DNA of 64,000 bases from Monarcha castaneiventris obscurior (taxonomy: Eukaryota; Chordata; Aves; Passeriformes; Monarchidae): positions 41,686,501 through 41,750,500 of the forward strand of contig JAMPIT010000230.1 of NCBI GenBank assembly GCA_026261815.1, in the 5' to 3' direction. The position numbers and the translations under genes were made by a program. Positions within the stretch are counted from its first letter, which is position 1, and each line of letters opens with the position of its first letter. This document shows, piece by piece, positions 12,001-26,198 of the stretch. Under the pieces are notes generated by a model. The model saw nothing but the letters and a program-made list of their open reading frames with translations. It made no database searches and had not been told where the DNA came from.

Positions 12001-14799
12001 CGGTTTCTGTGCACCACACTGCTCCTGCTTCCCCTTTAGCTGCCACCACTGCTGTTCCTTTATTTACACTCGAAGTTGCAGTTTCTGCTGTTTTGTGTTC
12101 TGTCAGAAAAGTTGCTTCAGTGGGGGAAAAAGCCCCGTGCAACCCTTCATATAGCTGAAGACACTGTCAGCCCAACACATCGGAGTAATGCAGATTTACA
12201 CTCCTCCAAACTACTCAGAGCCCCGAGGTCAGGGAAGAGACGCTTCACTGAAGCCCTATGTCACATGGAAAGTCTATGGCAAATGCTGCAACCAAAAGGA
12301 ATCTTGCTGTGAGACAAACAGCATGGCCCCATCTCCAGCTCCTACAGCCAGAAACCTTCACTGGCAGTGGAGACTCCCTGGGCACACCAGCTCAGCCTCT
12401 GACATCAGTCCCAGAGGGTTTCCTTATCCTGTGCCTTCCCTGCAGCTCCTCAGCCTGGAGGAGATAGTCAGCTTAGCTGCTGCAAAACCCCTATGCCTGC
12501 TCCTGTAGGAACCTCTCCTTCTTCCTACAGACGGTCCAGATGAATTGAGTTTGAACACAGAAAGGAAACTGTAGTTGCCACAGAAGGCACCACCAGCAAG
12601 AGCTTCCTTTGGCCTCAGGAGTGCCAGCCACAAGCCCTGTTATCGCTCTTGTTGGCTACGGAAGGTGGGATGCAGCTTTCTGACACCGTGGCACAGGCTC
12701 TGGTGCTGGGGTAGCAGCCATTAGGAAATGCAGAGTGAGAGAGCCTACCTAGTAGGGTATTTTCCAAGAAAAGGCTAAGTATTTCCTGGATCTGCTTGCT
12801 ACCATAGCACCACCTGGAAAGTGGAGGACACGTTTACCTCAATGTGGTGCTCAGCTTCCACTTATCTCAGAGCTGTGGTAACCAGCCAAGTCAGGTGCTG
12901 GTCTCCAAGATCACTTTCCTCTGCCTTTGTTCAACAGCAAAATAAAAGAAGCTTCTTAGTCAAAAGGAGGCCTTTCTCTTTCAGATCCGCTCTCACGTTA
13001 CATCTCAGAGGGTTTACTGTGTCATATTGGAAGAGGGAAGAGATTACTTGGTTCAGCAGAGGAAAACAAACAGAGGATGAACTGCAACAGGGGTTATGAG
13101 ATGTTCAGAGATGCTGGGCTGTTAGGCTAAAATGCCTTGCAAAATACCAGCAGTCATCACTGTTGGTGAGAAAAACAGTGAGGACAGCTCAGTTTTGCAG
13201 AAGGCAGAGGTGGGGGATCAAGGTGAGCATCTCCTCTGCAGTGTGGCAGGTAGCACTTTGATGAATGTCCCACCCCAGATTCCTTCTCCTGGAAATCTCT
13301 CTGTCCCAACAAACCCCTCCCAGGTGTCTCTGCTTCCTGTATGGACCAGCAACTGCCCTTCCCCAAATGCAGCACCCTCAGTGAATCCCTTGCATCCATC
13401 TTCTTTAGGACAGCAGGGATGGGCAAGGGGGACACTGAGCCCTGGATGTGGAGGGCTGGTAGTCACCTGTGAGGTACAAGAGGAAGCACCACGCAGGAGC
13501 TATCTTTTGAGGAATCCTTGCCTGTTTTGGCAATGTTTTCACAATATTTTCACAATCATCATCAGCTATCAACACATCATCTTAGCAGGACCGCATTATC
13601 TTAACGAGAATTCATTTCATCAGACCACTGCCAGTGTAGAGGTAAAAAAATGTCATATGGCAGAATGGTTCACTTCCTTTTCTCAATGAGAATAACATAT
13701 TTGTATGCCCATGTACAAAGGGCGGGGTGAGACTTTGTGACCAGGTAAGATTCTGAGTGATGGGTTTTTTTGACATCAAAAAAGTATATTTTTATTGACT
13801 AATGTCTCTGAAAGTGCCAAGTTGTTTGGGGAGGGGATTTTCCCCCTCCAAATCAAGGAGAAAAAAAAAGAATAGTTGCAATACTTTATTCTGAGAAGTC
13901 TCACACAGAACACTGCCGGTTTTCATTTTCAAACGAAAAATGTGTCATTTTCAAATGTGTCGTTTTCAAATATAGCATTTTTTTATAAATAACCTCTTCT
14001 TCTAACCCTTCTTCCCCAAAAACAAGCAGACTTCAAAGCTTCAAAAACTTTCCAGAAGAACTATGTGTCAGTTGTGCTGAAAGCAGGCAGAAGTTTTTAT
14101 TTTTCTTTTCAGCTTGATCAGCAAAAAAATTGACACCCTCCACTAAATGTGGAGTTGTATTACTGTAACAAAGTGCTTGTCTATGCAGACATGTACAAAT
14201 GTGCACAGGAAAAACCTCTTTGGCATAGTTCTGGCTCTCTCTCCTGCAGCAGATGCTCAGTGCAATAAAAAAGGCTATGAGCCACAGAATCCTCCAAAAA
14301 CTGTGGCTGAGTTCGTGTAGGAGAAGCAGCTGGAGGTGTTTGGTGAGGCTGGACCAGCTCACTCTGCTCCACGGTCTGCTTTTCACTGTCAGCACCGAAG
14401 CCACAAGGATTATGGCTCTGACAGCTGCAGCCTTGCCCAATCGTTTGGTTTCACCCAAGCAGAAACCAGTGCGTTGCAAAACTCCCAGCACAGTAACTCA
14501 TTCATAGCAGCGTCAGCAGTGAGTGGAATTTCTCACCCATGCCTTACGAGAGGGTAATTGTGAGACACAACGGAGTAAACAAATACATCTCTTGCATATG
14601 GAGTCTTTGAGAACAAAAATCTTCTCCATCTGTCCCTTACTTGATGCTTATTTTTCTCACCCTGGAGCACTTAGGTTTCTAAACCTTTGCTATCCCAAAC
14701 CTTTGGTTCACCAGTGCACAGGCACCTCTCAGATTTGCATCTGGCAGTGCTTTGGCTGAGGGTGGAGAGCAGAGCAGGCTGCAAGCAAGAATCAATTAG
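6049..14799. other. Intergenic DNA, no gene recognised
   Basis: Presumed upstream side of the CCR8-like gene. It holds AT-rich low-complexity stretches (about 7848-7920, a TAGATNTATA-like run) and a 15-bp tandem repeat listed separately. The 185-codon plus-strand frame at 13132-13689 resembles nothing I recognise. An untranslated first exon and the promoter of the CCR8-like receptor may lie here but could not be placed. Confidence 0.45.
13919..13985. repeat. Short tandem repeat, about 15-bp unit
   Basis: The units TGTGTCATTTTCAAA (13941-13955) and TGTGTCGTTTTCAAA (13956-13970) are adjacent and differ at one base. A decayed third unit follows, and a partial CATTTTCAAA copy precedes them. This is a micro-minisatellite formed by local duplication, with no known function. 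Confidence 0.7.
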
Positions 14800-15500
14800 A
14801 ACAGAGAAATCCCAGAATGCAGGGCTGCATGGGACACTGGGAGATCGTGGAGTCCGTCCCCTGCCTTGAAGGCAGGGGCAGTGTCCCACTGTTACTCTTG
14901 CTGTGCAGTTGTTCTGCCTGCTCCTACAGCCCCTGCTTTCCCCCAGGTTATCCTTATGAACCATTCTAGTGCTTCTCCAGATTCGCTCCTAGTAAATTTG
15001 TCTTAATCCAAAACTCTCCTGGTATAATTTGAGCCAGTTATTTACCTTAGCTTTGGAGGAACAATTAGTTCTAGCTATTTAAAAATATTATAAGGTAATG
15101 TTTTCCTTCAATCTTAACAGCTCACAATTCATATTTTTTCCTCTGAGGTCATGCTTTCTAAATTGTTAATTGTAGCTGCTGTTCTTCTTTGGTGACTGTC
15201 CAGTTTTTCTTAATCTTTTTTTGCACTGCAGTGCCCCAAACTGGCAAAGCAGACTGGAAGAGTTGCCTGCCTGGGGCAGCTTCTTTCTTTTGCAATCACG
15301 TAGCACTGGTGGATTCACAGTTCTTTTGTGCTGGATGTCAGCCCCCAGACGCTTTCGCCAGAAGTGCTGCCTTCCCCATACTGTGCTTGTGGCCTCAGCT
15401 GACCCTGCCCATTGGGAGAAGTGGTCACTTGTCCTCAATGCACTGCAGCCCATCGCTGCCAGGCTTTTTCATCTATCAAGGTCAATTTAAGCAGTCATCC
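14800..15500 (-). mobile_element. Highly diverged CR1-like LINE fragment (antisense)
   Basis: On the plus strand the text follows the order of an old antisense CR1. It opens with a GAGATCGTGGAGTCCGTCCCC block near the 3' end. Next come segments resembling the Leu/Ser-rich RT terminus, then GTCCAGTTTTTCTTAATC with TGCCCCAAACTGGC. The last part resembles the downstream CCCCCAGACGCTTTCGCCAGAAGTGCTGCC motif. Divergence is large and the ends are fuzzy. The call comes from recognising the consensus order and no alignment was run. Confidence 0.45.
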
Positions 15501-18500
15501 CGTCCCCCCAAGTACATTTGTACCCCTTCCCAATATGACAGGATGTGTAAAAATAGCAAAATCATGCACCAGACCTTCCTCCAGAGCAGCAAAGTGCACC
15601 AAATGCTGGTTTGTGCAAGGGCAGGGTGCAGCCCTGGATGCAGGAGCCTTCTGAGCAGTCCTCTTGTCCAGTGGCAGCTGCTCAGGAGTTTGTCTGAGCA
15701 CTTCTGCACCCACATAAAGGCTGACTGAAATGCTCAAAAAGCTTGCTAACTCCGAGTTATGGGATAGCACTGCTTTGCCAGGTGGCATGAGCCTGTAACT
15801 GAGGCTCATTTGATGTAGCGGCCTCTTGGCAAATCTGTATCAGCTCCTACTTTTTAATTTTCCTGCAGCCTGCTTATTCCTTCTAGAGCTTTCCAGCAAC
15901 TGTAGTTGCACTGACTGGTACGTAATTCCCTCTCTGGCATGAGCTGATGGCTCCCCACCAGATTATCAAGGCTCCCTGTGCTGGCTGGCTGCCCAGAGCT
16001 CACCACCAGACCTTGGCACTGGCCACACTGCCTCAGGGCAAAGGTGGCCACCGGCTACCACCACCACTGCTGGGTGGCCCCACACCAGCAGCACCCAGTG
16101 GCAGCTGCCCCACCCTGCCCAGCCCAGCCAGAGCACAGCTCTGGTCCTCCACGGAGCCAGGCAGCACCTGTCAGAGACCTCTGAAAAGCACAAGTGGCTG
16201 CTCCACTTCTGCCTCTCAACTGGCCTCAGACCATGCCAGCCCCATGGCTGTGAGGAACCAGGAGGCCTCAGGGTGGGAAACTCCCCGTGTGGGTACCAGG
16301 GCCCATGCCTGTCTCCATTTTTGCTGCGGGAACCTCCTCCGGAAGAAACTCCAGATATTTATCAGATTTTAAAAGGAAAAAAGGTGTAACACATGAAATC
16401 ATGCTCTTAAAACAAGGAGCTCTGTGTAGTTTAGGATTGGGTTGATGACTCAGGGACCCTGGATTCAAACCTGCGCCCTGCCACTGGCAGGCTGCTCTCA
16501 GCAGGAGAGCATCATGCACTGAAATCTGGGCATCTGGCATTTCTCATCTTGACCACAGCAGCTGCACTCTTAAAGCAGGAATCTGTGTGTCATTGTCTTG
16601 TCTCCTTCAGGCCTCTGCCCTTGCTGAGGGCACAAAAAGAGGCTTTGTTGGGGTGACAACACCTACTCTGCTGCACTATGAGTGGAGGTGTGAGGAGAGC
16701 TTGGCAACGCCACCGATAAATCTTTATCTGAGACGCTGGTAAACAGGAAACTGGTGAACAGCTTTACTATTTTTCTTAGCTTTTTAGGTTCTTTTGGTCT
16801 GATTTTCATAGCTATTCTTTTTTCGCTTACTTCATCTCAGGAAACACATTTTTCTGCCACCTCTTGCAGGAAATGTGCAAGATACCAAGTGCTGAAAACC
16901 TCAAGGTTCGCTCAGCCCTCTCTACGAGATGTGATGAGTCAAAGGGCCTGGTAATGAGGGTATCAGAATGTGTTTGGCAAAAGCTGGAAGTGCAAGGGTC
17001 AAGCTCACAACAATAAGCATAAGGCTAAAAGAGTTTGACAATGCAGAATGCAGACACACACTTTTGTGCCATGTTCAACATGGGGTGGCTTTTCACCAGT
17101 ATCAGAGAGAGAATTTCAAACCTTTCAGGTCAAGACATCCAGGGGCACAGGTCTCTAGCGAGGTGTGGCACCAGGCTCTTGGGAACTCATTTTCCACTCT
17201 AAAGGCCCACCCTGCTGTCCACACCACGTACATCCACCATTCACACCACTGCCCAGCTGCTGTGCTGGGCCCATGAGTCAGAGCGTTGCGGGGGGAGAGG
17301 GAAGGTCCTTGCACTCAGTGTCCAGGCACATCATGAGCTAGCAGGGCAGACTGTTCTACTGTTCATCAGATCCCCCTGTCTTGTCTCAAGCTGAAGGCAG
17401 CAGTGCAGGTACAAAACCTGCAGGGATTAATGCTCACCACGTTTAAACCTTCTCCTGATCTTGCATGGTGCTGCTCAAGAGAACAAGCAAATAATCAAGC
17501 CCCTGCTGCTCACAGGGAGTGTGCCAAGGTTTGCCAGCAGCACCCTGGGGCTGCAGACACGACTTTGGCTGACCTTGCACTGACAGAAAGGAGTTTGCTT
17601 TTTGCATTCACCTTCTTACCCTCTCTTCACCACAGCAATGAGGAAGATCCCTTAAGCTAGACAGGGTAAACCAGATTCCTACCACCTACACCATCCTCCT
17701 CTCCTGTGGGCTGGGGATGGACATGCACAGCTCAATAAAGGTAATAGATAGAGCCTAAAATGTTCAAAAAATAATAAATCCAGCAAGAAGCTGGGTTGAA
17801 TAAGAGAAGGACGAGTCACTTTCCGGTATGCAGATGTGTGGGTCAGGTTTCCTTCTCAATATCACACTGCAGCTGTATTTTTTTCTGGTATGGGTTTCAA
17901 ATGAGTGGGATGAAGCAGATGAACCTTTCCACTGCATAGTTAAAATCTCTATTTCCTTTTGCAACACACGAATTTTCTTTTGCTAACTCTTTTCTGATAA
18001 GCTCAAATAATTCCAAGGACCATCAAGACTTCGTACCTTGTAAGCTGGTAGGCAGCAGAGTAAATGGTCAAAAGTTTCATTAACTTTTTGAGGGTCTTTC
18101 TGAGCAGAACCTAACTCAAGACCAGACCTAATTCATAGACAAGAAAAATGGTAATGTGTCCATATTTCTTGGACAGAGCAAAGGACATCTGAGAAATCCC
18201 AAAGTCAAGACCTGAGTCACAGTGCTCTAGGCACCCTTTGAAGAAAAAGAAAGCTCTTGAATTAATCTCAAATAATGTTCAAAACAAAAAATCTAGTGGT
18301 TTGGGTGTCTATGCTTCCTAAACTCAATGTGATCTCTGCTTGCTTCACCTTTATTCTATCAAATATGTGCAGAACTCAGAAAACCCTACCCAGTGTCAGC
18401 TTTCTCTAAAGAAGAGCCCAGCATGTAAGTGGGGAGTAGTCAGCTCTGGGAAACATTTGCACCCCACTTTGTCAATGATAGTGGCCATAAGCTGGGATAA

Positions 18501-21500
18501 AGTAAGCTTGTCTTTTTGACTATTTAGGACTTCTATCAGTAAAATGGATCTGAAGATGGAACCAACCAACCCTTGTTTGTTCCTGCTATGGCTCATTTCG
18601 ATTGGAAAATTAAAAGCAAATTTAAACCAGAAATTCTTCTCTGTAACAAAATAGTTCCACAGTCCAAGGCGGCAAAGTGAAATCCCATTATGAAAAAAAA
18701 AAAAAGATGCACAGCATTTTGGGGTTTTCTTTGCCCTTTGAAATGTGAATAGGTATTGTGATAAGACATCAAACAGCAGCTGACCACATAAACCAAAGGA
18801 GGTTAACACTTAATGCACTTCCCAGAAAGGCATGCTATTCAACAGTATGAGCGTGCTCCCATCACGATTTCATTTATGCTCTTGCTGTTAAGCTTGGTAT
18901 AAAACACACCTCTTTGGACAAAAGAAGGAAGTGACTGCACAGGAAAATTACACGTTGGTCTCCAGGCTCTCTAGAAACCTGTGACAAAAAAGGGTCATGA
19001 AATCACACGTGATGTTAAAAACTCAGCCCTGGGAATATCTGCAAGTCTGACAACCAGTCTTGCTTTTAGTACAAAGTTGGTTTTTGTTAATCTTATATCT
19101 AGAATCCTAAGCTATGGTCTGAAGGTGCTGGCAGCCAACAGGATCACACAAATGGCCTTCAGGTGTTGCAGAACCCTATCAGGAGTCCATTCAGCACCCT
19201 CCATCCTGCTGATCCCAAGGGTGCTCAGCAGTCCTCCAAGAAACTCTTTGGGAAAAAATTCACACAACCAATACAAAAATAACAGAGGAACCTGGGAAGG
19301 ATTCAGAGAGGTTGGTATAGCAAAACATCCATAACTCCAGCTAGCACAGCTCCAGCTTCAGCATGGCTATGCTGTCCTGAAGCATTACAGGGGGCACAGC
19401 AGGGAGGTCTGCCTGCTCTGGCTGAAAAATCAATCTTATGCCAAAAGCAAGGGCATCCAATCTTCCAGGAAACAAAAAGTTTTCAGCAGCATCAGCAAAG
19501 TGACTGGCTCACTATGCAGTGCAGGGCTGAGACACAGGCCGTGGGGAAGAGAGGCAGCTGGGCAGGCAGCTGCTTCCTACTGCTGCCCTGACATCCCACT
19601 CTGGCTCCTTCGCGGCCACAGAGCCCACATTGCACTGAAAGGAGGAGGCTTACCTGTGGTGTGAGAGCAGAGGGCAGGGAATTGCTGCAGGCAGAGAGAA
19701 AATGCTGCTGTCATAAAAAGCAGCCAACTCTGCTGGCAGCCAGGGACACACAGGTCTCACACTTCATTTGAAGTGTTTTCAGAGAACTAGACAGGAGAGA
19801 CAGTATCAGCCCTTTGGCCATCACCAAAGTGTGAGCACACAGCACCTGAGCTGAAAACATCCCCAGCATGTCTGTGTTTCACATCCTCCCTCATCTCCAG
19901 CACAGGCTTTAGGGACTGGATTACCGAAGGTGAGAGCTAACAGATGCACCAGGTCATCCAGAGCCATGGGTGCAAAAACACAGGAATCAGTCAGGGGAGA
20001 AGGAGGGACCAGCTTTCAACACAGCCTCTTCCAAGTCAGCGCAAAGGCAGCTGCATGAGCAGCAATTAGGCTGCACAGAGTCCAAACCACAACAGGAGAG
20101 CATCAGAAAGAAAACAACAGGCTGTCCTAAAGATAAAATACCACCACTGGTCAGTTCCCTTGCAGCAAAGTGCCAGAGTTTGGGAAAGTTTTCCTCAGTG
20201 CTTGACAGGTAAAGCAAATTCCCATGCCTTTGAGCATTACCTACCTCTCAGCTCAGCTTTGCTTCGGCATCCTCCTCCTCCTCCTCGGCTGACAGCGTGT
20301 GCTTTAGCAGGACCTGTGCAGGAGCCCGGGAGAGAGCAGCTTGCAGTGCTACAGTGTGCTCAGCAGTTGCTGACTCCTGAGGCTGTAGGGATGCCCAGAT
20401 GGAGCTGGAAGCTGGCATGGGGACAGCACTGGCTGCCTTTGGGCATTGAGGTTCCCGCCCTAACCAAATAGTCAGATCCAGTCCAGTTTTCTGGAGAGAG
20501 TGTTTCTGTATGTTTCAATATATGAAAGCTGTTGTTTCCCTGCCTGCTGCAGCTGTCACCCAGCTTCTCTGTCTCTAATTGTGAATGTGGTCCTAGAGTG
20601 CCTACAGATTTCACGGTGCATGATTAAAACAGGGAAAATGCTCCTCGCTGGAGCAATGCCGGAGTAGGAAGCACAGTGTGAATTCCCCAGTCCCAGTTGT
20701 TCCCCAGAGAACATGTTAGGTGTTTCTACACTTGCACAGCCTCTTTCCCTGTGTCCCATCTACCCCTCTGAGTAGTCCTTTCCTCTCTACTGCATACCAC
20801 CACAGGATATCAGGGGCAGCCTCGAGCAGAGGCTCGAGAAAGGAGCATGAGGACGCTCAGGGAAGAGCCAAAGGAGAAGGGATAGAGACAGCTGTATGGC
20901 ACCTGTTCTGGGGGTCACCAGCCCATGGTAAAACGCAGCCCAGTGGTGCCTCTGCTGCCCACACCCCCCCAGCAGGGATGTCTCCACAACACAGCGTGAA
21001 AGTCCATTGAGTGCAGCCATTCCTGTGCCAGCCCCTCACTGCTGCATGCAGCTGCTTGTCTGCCTTCACTAGCATGGGTTCAGCCACAGGAGCACAAGCC
21101 CATGGCATGCTGAGGGGAGATCTAGGGAGGCCACAGGCAGCCAGGGACAGGGCAGAATGGTCAGTGCAGCACTGAGAAGGAAACAGAAAGCAGGCAATGA
21201 GGATGAACATCTTGCCACACTTGAGCCTATCTTTTTTTTTTTGTGCCCTCAGATGATCCAGTGCCTCTTCCTCTTCTGCTGCACCACACTGACCCAAGGA
21301 ATCAAGCTCTGCTGCCTGCATTGCCAGATGGGTATGGAGCTGTCCTTCTGCAAGTAGCTAACCCTTGACTTTACCTACTGTAAATAGAGAGCAGGATCTG
21401 GCCCCCAAGCACCTGGTTGGTTCCCCTTTGTGTACAGCCAATTTGACTGTGTGCCCTGGCTTCCACTTTTGGCATGGCAGCTGTGCAGCTGCCTGGCTCT

Positions 21501-24500
21501 GCAGAGCTGGTGGCAGGACTCCCACACACCTTCTGCTCTGCTACAGCTCTTGTCAGCTCCTCCTCACACGCGCTCCAGAAAACAGGGCAAAACCACCAAA
21601 ACACACATGCTTTCTCCCATTGCTCTGTAGCTCTCCAAAGCTATGTAGGCAAAGGGCTGTGAAGATCAGACCTGCTCACCAGAGGACAGGGAATCTGAGC
21701 CAGGTCATGGTAACCAAGAGTGCAGACAATCCTGTAAGCAGTCAAGCTCCCCCCATCCCCCTTGGTCCAAGTTCTTTGTCTTCCCACCCGGTACCTCACC
21801 CTTAGCTGCTCATTCTGCTGTGGTACTTTTCGACATGCTTAAGATATGCTATTTTCTCAAAAAAAAAAGAGTTAAAAAATAAGCTGAGGTTTCTCAGGAA
21901 GAGATGAATTAGGGAAATCTTTGCAGGAGTTTTGCCTTCTGGGGACAGTTTCAGCTCACATCTCTATCAGGATCCAGTCACAGCCCCAAAAAACAGTAGA
22001 ACATGGGAGCTCCAGCTTGGATCCTGGTGGTCCAAATTAACTAAAGAACGAAGAGATGGGACAACCTGGGGTGACTACAGCAAAGCTTGTGCTCTAGCAT
22101 TACTCTTGTTTTGGAAAGTTTTCCAGAGAGAGCCAACAAAACTAGTTTCCTGAGGTAGTGTAATTTAGCTGGATTTGGAACCAGCATCTGGGCCTGACTC
22201 CAAAACCCACCCTATTTAAATATCCTGAATGTTCACCATCGTGCATTAGGCCCTGATTGTCATCATGGGGCTGTTTGTGTGGTGGCACACAGTGCAATAA
22301 AGAGCAGAGGTTGCGAAACAACTTGCGGGAAAAAGAGGGCCAGAGCCAAAATTGCAAAGGAAGCACTGGGAAGAGGAAGGTCCAGATTGTCCCTGCTTAG
22401 ATTGTCCCTGCCTGGTCTTAATTTTTCAAAAGTAAAATTAAGAATATATGTTTTTAATCATTATGATGGCTCCAATTCCACAGCAGTTCACTCTTGGGTA
22501 TTTCTCCTCCCTTTTAATTTTTCCCAATGCAGCTCAGCAGGACATAAGCCCACAAGTGCAGTCCCACTGACCACAGCAGGGCTACTGCACAAAGCACTGG
22601 CTGAGGTGCTCCAGTGGTGTTTCATACTGACTTCAGTAAAAGTGCAGGAAGTAAACAAAAATGTACCAGTCCCTGCTCGAGGAACACGCAGTGATGCTTT
22701 GAGTAAGTTTCTAGAAAAGATGAGTGTGGTGTTTTGTCTTCAAGACAGTTTAAAAGTGGGTTTTAGAGAAACCTGTGTACAGAAGATTACACTGAACCTA
22801 ACACAGATGTGGTTTATGTTAATTTAGCTTGCTTTGACAGGAGGAAGGCACAAAGCTGGTACAGAAATACATAAACAGACATAACTAGACTTAAACTGAG
22901 ATTTCACTTGCATGGTTTTGTAGTGCTTTAGCTAGGTCAGCTCATGAACATCAATTTTGTGTATGGTTCAAACAAAGCTTCCTAAGTTATTTTCCCAGCA
23001 GCTCAAATGCCTCCCTCCGGCCCCCTGTGCTAAAGCAACAAAGTGGGGTGCTCAGTGACTGCTGGCAAAGGTGGGCACTGGTTTTAAACTCACTTTCCTC
23101 ACCAGGTTAAGCTGTGCCACCTGACCATTGCACAGCTGCGTCAGAGGTGTGAGCATGCATTTCATCCCACCAGGGCATGCAAAACCTGCCCTAGGGGTGG
23201 CTAGGACCCGTCTCTCACATAGAATGCTCCATCCATTCTCCTCTGACAGAATGTGAAAGCCCACAAGAGCTGGAGCAGCTAAAACCTCACCTGGAGACTG
23301 TGAAGGAGAGTTGCAGAAGCTGTTTTGGTGGTGTTTTCTTCACTAAACTTTATTTTTGGCCTTATTTTTGGCTGGCTCTTTGTAGCACAAGATATAAATC
23401 TGCTGCCATTTTAAGGACTTTTTCAAGCTTGAGAAATCTGGTTTTAGTAGGAGAGGTCCCTGCTTCCCTAGGGTCAAAGCTTTCCTCAGCCCTGAAGTGG
23501 AAATAAACTCAGAACTTCAACAAACATGTTTTCTTCAGAGTGTTCCTTTGCCATTTGAAGTAGAGAGATATTAAATAAATCAACCTACACTCAGGAAAAC
23601 CACTTCCACAGTAAGTCATATTTCATTTGCCAGGTATCAGAAGATCTCCACACTAAGCTGTACAGCACTTCAGGAAAACCAGAACAGTCAAACCTGTTGT
23701 GTGCAGTGACACAGGCAGAGTTTCCCCATCATTTTTGCCCACATTTAAATTGCTGAATTTCTGTTACATCTGATAAGGATATACAAACAAGGGTACAAAT
23801 TTTGTCACTTTTCCTCTTCCATCATTAAAAAAAAAGATAGACATTGCTCATTCAGCATAAAAGAACACAATTACACCCTGTTGCTTAGACACCTCCAGCG
23901 ACAGATTCATGAAATCCTGGATGAAGGGTTGAAACAAAAATACCTACATTTCAAATAGTGTTTTGTCTTTGTTACAAATTGAGATCTGCCGCTAGAGGCA
24001 ACTAGAGGTTCACGTAGAATATTTCATCAGTTTGTCTAATCTCTCCTCCACTTGAATTCCAGTTGACTGTTAGCAGGGTTATTTACTTGTTATCTTGGAA
24101 GTATCTCTGAAGCCAAGGGACTTGTCCTTTTGTGGTAGAAAAAGCCTTAATGATTGCAGTTCTGGCATAATCCTTTTGTCTCTTTCTGCTGTTTTCTGCC
24201 TGCTTCTATCACCTGCCTTATGGAGCTGTTGGAGACCATTTTTAAGAATGATTTAAGAACATGTTTAATAATTTTAAAGAGTGTCTTAAGAATAATTTAA
24301 ATTTTTATTATAAAAATAATTTAAGAGTATTTTAAGAATTTTAGTGTTAATCAGCAACATGGATAGACCCAGGCTGAAGCCAAGACAGGACAAAGTGTCA
24401 GGGTGTCTTTGAGAAAGGGAACATTGAAACCTATTTACCATGTTACCACATTACCTGATTTTTATCAGTGTGAAAGTGGCTGTTGGTAGGGAAGCTGTGA

Positions 24501-26198
24501 TGAAAAAACATGACATATTTTATTTAAAATTCAAGAAAAACCGTAACATTTTTGTCCATCAGACTTGGGCAGATGGTGCATCTCATTTGAGACTCCTTCT
24601 CTTTGGAAACACTGTAAATCTTCCAGAAAAAAATTGGCATTCCTCCTGCCCAGGGGCAAGCTGGGGACCAGGACATTGAGGCTCAAGGATGCATGGCCTG
24701 GATGCTGGAGCAAGGGCACCTTGCACTTCCCATGGGGCCAGGGTGGTCTTCACCTGCTCTAAGAAGGGGTCCCTGCCCTGCAGGGATGCCAGTCCAGCCT
24801 GGGCAGGCAGAGGCGACGGGGCAGAGCCCAGCCTGAGTCAGAGGCATCTGCCACTGCCCAGCCACAGCCATGCTCTGTCAGCCCTGTACACAGCTGAGTC
24901 ATTTCCAGCAGCCTTTGGGAAGGGAGGAGCATTTAGCAAACAGCTTCAGCTGCAAAATAAAAATAATAAAAACAAGAAAAAAAAAAAAGAAAAGGAAAAC
25001 GTTGTGAAAAGTTGGCATCCAAGATTTCATCTAAATGCCAGGCTTGCCTTTCTTCATGTTCTGCTCTTGTGGTTTTTCTTGAAAATGATGCTTACACTTT
25101 GAGAAACAAGAAAACCACTGGGTAATTAGAGTGCCCTTCTGCCTCCCCCCATGAAACATTTGGTCCTAAACAGATAGGTGCTTTTCTTACTTTTTCACTA
25201 AGAACAAACCTCAAATATTTTCATTTCCAGTGTATCTGAAAATACACCATTGCTGCCGAGGTTTTAGTCTGGCTTCACGAACTGAACCATAAATCACCCA
25301 TGCATATGCAGGCAGTGCTTGGAGACACTCTTGTGCTTTCCAGAAGAGACTTGGCCACCTGGGGAAGACCACAGGTCCCAGAAACATCCCAGCCAGGTGG
25401 TTTGAAGGCAGCAGGGAGGGAGAAGGTGAGGCAGCAATAAGACAGCTGGCTACAGGCTGCTGTGATGGAGTTCCAGACTGGATGGGAGATGAAGTCCTGC
25501 AGAGGCTCATCGAGAGTGACTGAGGGGAGTGGGGAAATGGAGAGGGAAACACAAGAAAGATCTTGTCCTAACAGCACACCACCAGCACCCCAGTGCCCTG
25601 CAAACAGCACAAGCACCTGGAGTCACCTGTGGCCACAAGCAAGACCTCATCAAATCTGGCTTCCCAGCAGCTCTGCTTATCAGCAGCTGAAGTGAGTGTG
25701 GATGTATGTGCCTGCTGAAGAGCAGATGTTCACCTAATCCTCCCTTTGGAGGAGAGCTCTCTGCCAGGTCCCTTCCCAGGGATGTCTCGGGCTGCCGAGG
25801 GAAGGCAGGGGTTACTCTGTTCAAGCGTGCCACCTATAGCTAGTCATGACCACTGCACGCAGCCCGTGCCCGGCTCCCCTCTGCAGTCACCTCAGGCACA
25901 GTGCGCCAGCAACTCGTGCCAAATCTGCTGGTTCTAATGCAAAAACCGGACAAATCTCTACAGCTTTACTTACAGGTCCAAAACCCCCAATAATAGCTAT
26001 AAATATGCAGTCGAAGTTAAACAGATACATCCTCAGCCTGGGTAGAAAAGTGCAGTGCTGCTGCTGAAGGCCATGAGCAGGGTGGGCTGCTGCTGAGCGG
26101 GATGGCTACCAAAGCCACCATCCCAATAATCATTCTGGATCTCAGGGTGCCTCCCACAACGTGCATGTGCTCTAAGGAACTGTGTTATACCTGAAGGC
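15501..26198. other. Intergenic DNA, no gene recognised
   Basis: No conserved coding segment, RNA gene or intact transposon seen. The open frames (for example 15947-16372 and 21365-21805) are in GC-richer patches with overlapping frames on both strands, and their composition explains them. A small duplicated unit (AGATTGTCCCTGC twice near 22382-22411) and an AT-rich repeat near 24.3 kb are the only structured elements noted. Confidence 0.45.
24238..24342. repeat. AT-rich TTTAAGAA-containing degenerate repeat
   Basis: The motif TTTAAGA or TTTTAAGAAT recurs about five times within roughly 105 bp, separated by AT-only spacers. The segment is nearly devoid of G and C and partly self-complementary. 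It reads as low-complexity expansion and is not a known element. Confidence 0.6.

Noticed and set aside
13132..13689. 185-codon frame starting with ATG
   Set aside because: No recognisable domain, no neighbouring exons, overlapping frames on the other strand, and low-complexity Ser/Pro composition. Best read as chance.
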